Origin: Mitsuaria sp. 7
Lineage (GTDB): Bacteria; Pseudomonadota; Gammaproteobacteria; Burkholderiales; Burkholderiaceae_C
Length of the DNA: 64,000 nt
Direction: 5' to 3'
NCBI RefSeq assembly: GCF_001653795.1
Contig: NZ_CP011514.1
Span: 1,176,163-1,240,162, forward strand
The translations under genes were made by a program, and so were the position numbers. The notes below the pieces were generated by a model. The model made no database searches, had not been told where the DNA came from, and saw only the letters and a program-made list of their open reading frames with translations. Shown piece by piece: positions 61,221 through 64,000 of the stretch (the first letter of the stretch is position 1; each line of letters begins with the position of its first letter).

Positions 61221-62255
61221 TCAAGGCTTGGCGGGCGCGTCCAGCGCCGCCAGTGCCCGCTCCAGCGCACCGCGCTTCTCGGGGTGCGTGGTCGTCGGCA
61301 GCAGCTGTTGGATGGCCAGTCGCTGCGCGACGGCCAGCGCCTCGGGCGCGGGCACCGCGTGGTCGGGTTCGACGCCTTTGCCTTCCCAGTTGCCGCCGAT
61401 CAAGGGGTCCACCGAACGACCCGTCGGGATGAAGACCACGAGTTCCGGGCTCAGCCGGAAGATGTCGCCCGGGTGCGCACCGCCGCCCGTGGTCTCGCCC
61501 ACCAGCGTGGCGCGATGGCGGAACTTCATGCCCCACGCGAAGTCCTCGGCCGCCGAGAAGGTGTTGCGCTCGGTCAGCACGTAGACCGGGCGGCGCTGGC
61601 CGTAGCGCGGGCCGGGCACCTTGGCGCTGGTCCAGTGCGTCTCGACGCGGTTGCCGGCGCGCCAGTGGATGTCGACGAGGTGCGTGGGCTTGTCGAACAG
61701 GTAGCTGGCCAGCAGCGCCACGGTCTCGGGCTCGCCGCCGCCGTTGCGGCGCAGGTCGATGATGAGCGCGTCGGACTGCGCCAGCAGGGTCATCGCCGCG
61801 GTGAGCGCCGGGCCGGCCTGGCGCGCCGGCGCGAACTGGCGCAGGTCCAGGTAGCCGATGTTGCCGCGCAGACGCTCCACGCGCGCCACGCCGTAGTTGC
61901 CGTAGCGGAAGCTCTCCGCCATCTCGGCGGCCTCGGCCTTCGCGCCGCCGGGCATCTCGGGCATGGGATCCACGCGCAGGTGCTTGTCCTGCGTGGCCTC
62001 GGCCAGCGTGGCGCTCAGCTTCCCGGCGAGCTGCCGCGCATCGGCCTCATCCGCCGCGGCGGCCTGCAGCTTGGGCTCGATGTCCTTGATGCGGTCCGGG
62101 AAGACGTAGCGCTCGCGCAGTTGCTTGGCCAGCTCGCGGGCAATCTGGGCGCGCGCGGCGGGGGCGAGGGGCTCCGCGGGCGGTCCCTCGGGCGCCGGCT
62201 GGCTCCATGCGTTCAGGCTGACCAGCAGCAGGGCAACGAGGGCGATGGGCTTCAT
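61221..62255 (-). CDS. S41-family peptidase (secreted)
   Basis: The 344-residue protein has a signal peptide (ALVALLLVSLNAWSQP). The TSPc-type body includes GNIGYLDLRQFAPARQAG, ALIIDLRRNGGGEPETVALL, and the catalytic-serine block NTFSAAEDFAWGMK. It lacks a PDZ domain, as in short interphotoreceptor-binding-protein-like members. It acts in the periplasm or outside. It diverges from the cargo candidate. Confidence 0.9.
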   Translation of the reverse strand: MKPIALVALLLVSLNAWSQPAPEGPPAEPLAPAARAQIARELAKQLRERYVFPDRIKDIEPKLQAAAADEADARQLAGKLSATLAEATQDKHLRVDPMPEMPGGAKAEAAEMAESFRYGNYGVARVERLRGNIGYLDLRQFAPARQAGPALTAAMTLLAQSDALIIDLRRNGGGEPETVALLASYLFDKPTHLVDIHWRAGNRVETHWTSAKVPGPRYGQRRPVYVLTERNTFSAAEDFAWGMKFRHRATLVGETTGGGAHPGDIFRLSPELVVFIPTGRSVDPLIGGNWEGKGVEPDHAVPAPEALAVAQRLAIQQLLPTTTHPEKRGALERALAALDAPAKP

Positions 62256-62303
62256 GTCTTGGGGTTCCCGGTGATGGATGAAAGCAGCGATGAGGCGAAA
62301 TTT

Positions 62304-62315
62304 ATAAGCGCTTAT
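62304..62315. promoter_or_regulatory. 12-bp palindrome ATAAGCGCTTAT
   Basis: A perfect palindrome lies in an AT-rich patch of the 295-bp divergent gap between the S41 peptidase and the cargo-candidate gene. It is a good operator candidate. The rest of the gap shows nothing recognisable. Confidence 0.5.
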
Positions 62316-62550
62316 GCATTCATCCGAAAGTCACGGCAGCAAGCGATCTCCCGTGCTCGGCCTGTCGGTTTCCGCCGATCGCCTGGCGGCTCGGCCGCGC
62401 GGCCTTCTTCTCGGTGTTCCTGAACCCCGAAATTGGCTTTCTTCCGATGTCGCATGTCGCGTTATCGCTCTAGATTCGGCCAGCCCATGCGTGCAATGCA
62501 GCCCGCGCCACGTGGGTGTTTCCGATTCTCAAAGCTTGGAGATCCCTGCG

Positions 62551-63720
62551 ATGGAGCATGCCGCGAAGCCTCGATCCGCCAGCCAGAGCCATGGCCCCGC
62601 TGCCGAGCCCGTCTCCCAGGCTCGCGCGGTGGCAGGGGTTGCCGGCAGCAGTCAAGCCTCGATCGCCCAGCGCAAGCTGGCGGAGGCGATCGAGGCGAGC
62701 CCGCGCGTCGCCGGTCAGCGCTCACGGATGGCCGCGATGCAGGGCAGATCCGATGGCGGAGCCCCGCACGAAGGCCTCGCGGGCAGCGATGGCGACACCG
62801 CGCAGCGGATGGCCTCCGCCGCCGTCGTGCAACGGGAATTCGTGCTGGATCAAATGTTCACGGCCAACACCGGAGTTCTTGCCAGCTACCTGGAGGATCT
62901 CAAAGGGCTGCAGGAAATGGTGGCAGCCATCGAAACTCATCCGCTGAACAAGGCCATGCGAATCGACATTTATGTCGAGGGCGGGGTTCAGGACCAGAAG
63001 ACCAAGGCGGGCTCAACCATCGTGAGTGTCATCGACGGCGAAGAGGCGCCGCTGCGTTTTCATGAAGTGCCGATGGTCAAGCAGCTCATCGACGCCAAAG
63101 ACATGACGATCAAGGTGAAGATCAATGTGTCGAAGGCGGACTACGAGCTATTCGAGGAGAACGATGCGCACGATGCTCCCCAGACCACGGGCGACATGAT
63201 TGCCACTCTTCTGCATGAGACCTATCTGCACGTATTGCCGGCGATGGATCACATGCTGACGCTGAAAGGCCGACACCTTGGGAAGGGTCTCGTGCTTGAT
63301 TTCGGGGCGGAGGAACTGGGCGGCAGTTTGAAGAATCTGCAGGAGGCGATGACCCATGTCATGGGGGTTGATCGCTCTGCGGAGCAGCAGCACGAGAACT
63401 CCGGCAACTGGTTCAAGGTTCTGGGAAAGGTGACGGAAATACGCGATCAGCTGATTCAAGGCGATGACCAGCAGCAGTGGGACCTGGCGTATGCCATCGT
63501 CATGAGCGCCGTGAACGACGTGATGACGCACACGGCGCCGGATCCGGGCAAACTCGGGCTGCCAAACCTGACCCCGAACATGCCCCCGGAGCTCAAGCTG
63601 CAGCTTTTCACCGCGGCGGACAAGCTTGCCGAGGCCTTCAAAGAGACCTACGCGTCAAGATTCCCCGACTCAGACAGCAGCGAAGAATCGGAAAGTCACG
63701 GCTCGAACGAGGAGTTTTGA
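62551..63720 (+). CDS. eCIS cargo candidate with SPR..QR signature
   Basis: The 389-residue protein starts after GGAG. Its first 95 residues are disordered and Gln/Ala-rich, with EASPRVAGQRSRMAAMQG (48-65) and further QR motifs (AQRM, VQRE). The same motif pattern is in the DUF4157 protein of the eCIS operon (DGSPRQLAQRRRMDAAFG). The body (about 96-380) looks globular and contains HETYLH (222-227), an HExxxH pattern close to a zinc-metallopeptidase site, within TLLHETYLHVLPAMDHM. The tail is acidic. The gene is visibly less GC-rich than its neighbours. I infer an injected effector. Fold and activity are unproven. Confidence 0.78.
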   Translation: MEHAAKPRSASQSHGPAAEPVSQARAVAGVAGSSQASIAQRKLAEAIEASPRVAGQRSRMAAMQGRSDGGAPHEGLAGSDGDTAQRMASAAVVQREFVLDQMFTANTGVLASYLEDLKGLQEMVAAIETHPLNKAMRIDIYVEGGVQDQKTKAGSTIVSVIDGEEAPLRFHEVPMVKQLIDAKDMTIKVKINVSKADYELFEENDAHDAPQTTGDMIATLLHETYLHVLPAMDHMLTLKGRHLGKGLVLDFGAEELGGSLKNLQEAMTHVMGVDRSAEQQHENSGNWFKVLGKVTEIRDQLIQGDDQQQWDLAYAIVMSAVNDVMTHTAPDPGKLGLPNLTPNMPPELKLQLFTAADKLAEAFKETYASRFPDSDSSEESESHGSNEEF

Positions 63721-63806
63721 GTCCGCCTCGGTAAAAGCCTCGACGCCGGAGATCCAGATCGCCTTTGACGACGTATAGGCAGCGTCCTCCGCTTCTGGGC
63801 GCCCCC

Positions 63807-64000
63807 ATGGATCTCGACATTTCCTCGATCGCCGTCCGGCTCGCCGAGCGCGGCCTGCTGCCGCAAGCCGCCGTTCGGCTGGGCATCCGCCGCCTGCTGC
63901 GCCAGCGGCTCGATGAATCGCATCACCACGACTACGAGACGGCCGCGGCGCTGACGCAGTCCTTCCTCGCCTCGCTGCGCGCCGCGCCGCTCGCGGTGCA
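63807..64000 (+). CDS. SAM-dependent methyltransferase/cyclopropane-synthase-like protein (3' end missing)
   Basis: An ATG at 63807 opens MDLDISSIAVRLAERGLLPQ, then AAVRLGIRRLLRQRL and an Ala-rich helix up to the window edge. This N-terminal helical lead (LAERGLLP...GIRRL) is typical of cyclopropane-fatty-acyl-phospholipid-synthase-family methyltransferases. The catalytic domain lies outside the window, so the assignment is tentative. Confidence 0.6.
   Translation, partial: MDLDISSIAVRLAERGLLPQAAVRLGIRRLLRQRLDESHHHDYETAAALTQSFLASLRAAPLAV

Noticed and set aside
61108..61536. Minus-strand frame ending upstream of the RidA-like gene
   Set aside because: It overlaps the S41 peptidase in another frame and has no coding character.
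1..64000. tRNA or rRNA genes and attachment sites bounding the island
   Set aside because: No tRNA-like cloverleaf or conserved T-loop sequence, and no flanking direct repeats of an integrating element, were recognised by eye; a covariance search would be decisive.

Overview
The window is GC-rich DNA with codon use and gene content typical of a beta-proteobacterium, most likely Burkholderiales of the Roseateles/Mitsuaria/Rubrivivax type. This is an inference from protein style (WYL, VOC and EVE proteins, an ECF sigma factor paired with a Ser/Thr kinase, an Ada/AlkB cluster, DUF695-RraB). There is no rRNA, tRNA, CRISPR array or intact insertion sequence.

Region 1 (1-1515, + strand) is ordinary chromosome: the end of a WYL regulator, a VOC protein and an EVE-domain protein. 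Region 2 (1573-23808, - strand) is one long, tightly packed operon for an extracellular contractile injection system (eCIS, relatives of Afp/PVC/MAC). In transcription order it encodes a DUF4255 cap, an unassigned 299-aa protein, the sheath, two tube proteins, DUF5908, a LysM tube-end protein, a VgrG-like spike, PAAR, gp25, an Afp11-like baseplate protein, a fibre-like protein, an Afp12-like baseplate protein, a CIS tape measure, an AAA+ ATPase, a large membrane protein with an Ig-like domain, and a DUF4157 protein. The membrane protein is not part of the classical Afp set and could anchor or sense.

Region 3 (24093-33686, + strand) diverges from the eCIS operon. It holds two paralogous regulators, each with a CadC-type winged helix fused to a STAND-type NTPase; the first is membrane-anchored with a repeat-like tail, the second stops before the membrane segment. 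Between and after them lie two proteins of unknown function, a tetranucleotide-repeat lipoprotein-like leader, an IS481-type transposase remnant and a patatin/cPLA2-like phospholipase. This looks like an accessory regulatory and effector island attached to the eCIS.

Region 4 (33625-62255) is mainly housekeeping and stress functions: GAF and EAL signalling proteins; a DNA-alkylation cluster (2OG oxygenase, alkB, ada, second 2OG oxygenase) with two matching Ada boxes; truD; an HD hydrolase; a Ser/Thr kinase with its ECF sigma factor; an NHL-repeat lipoprotein coupled to a CapA-like protein; a TrhA-type membrane protein; a tautomerase; a serine hydrolase; GNAT, RidA and an S41 peptidase. Several genes are decayed: a truncated nucleotidyltransferase, a YciI-like tail with a nonsense codon, and a frameshifted ankyrin-like gene. 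The Ada protein has lost three of the four zinc cysteines, and the second oxygenase has lost the metal-binding Asp.

Region 5 (62551-63720) holds a protein whose N-terminus carries the same SPR..(A/G)QR.RM signature as the DUF4157 protein of the eCIS operon about 60 kb away. It is the best cargo candidate. The window ends in the first part of a methyltransferase-like gene.
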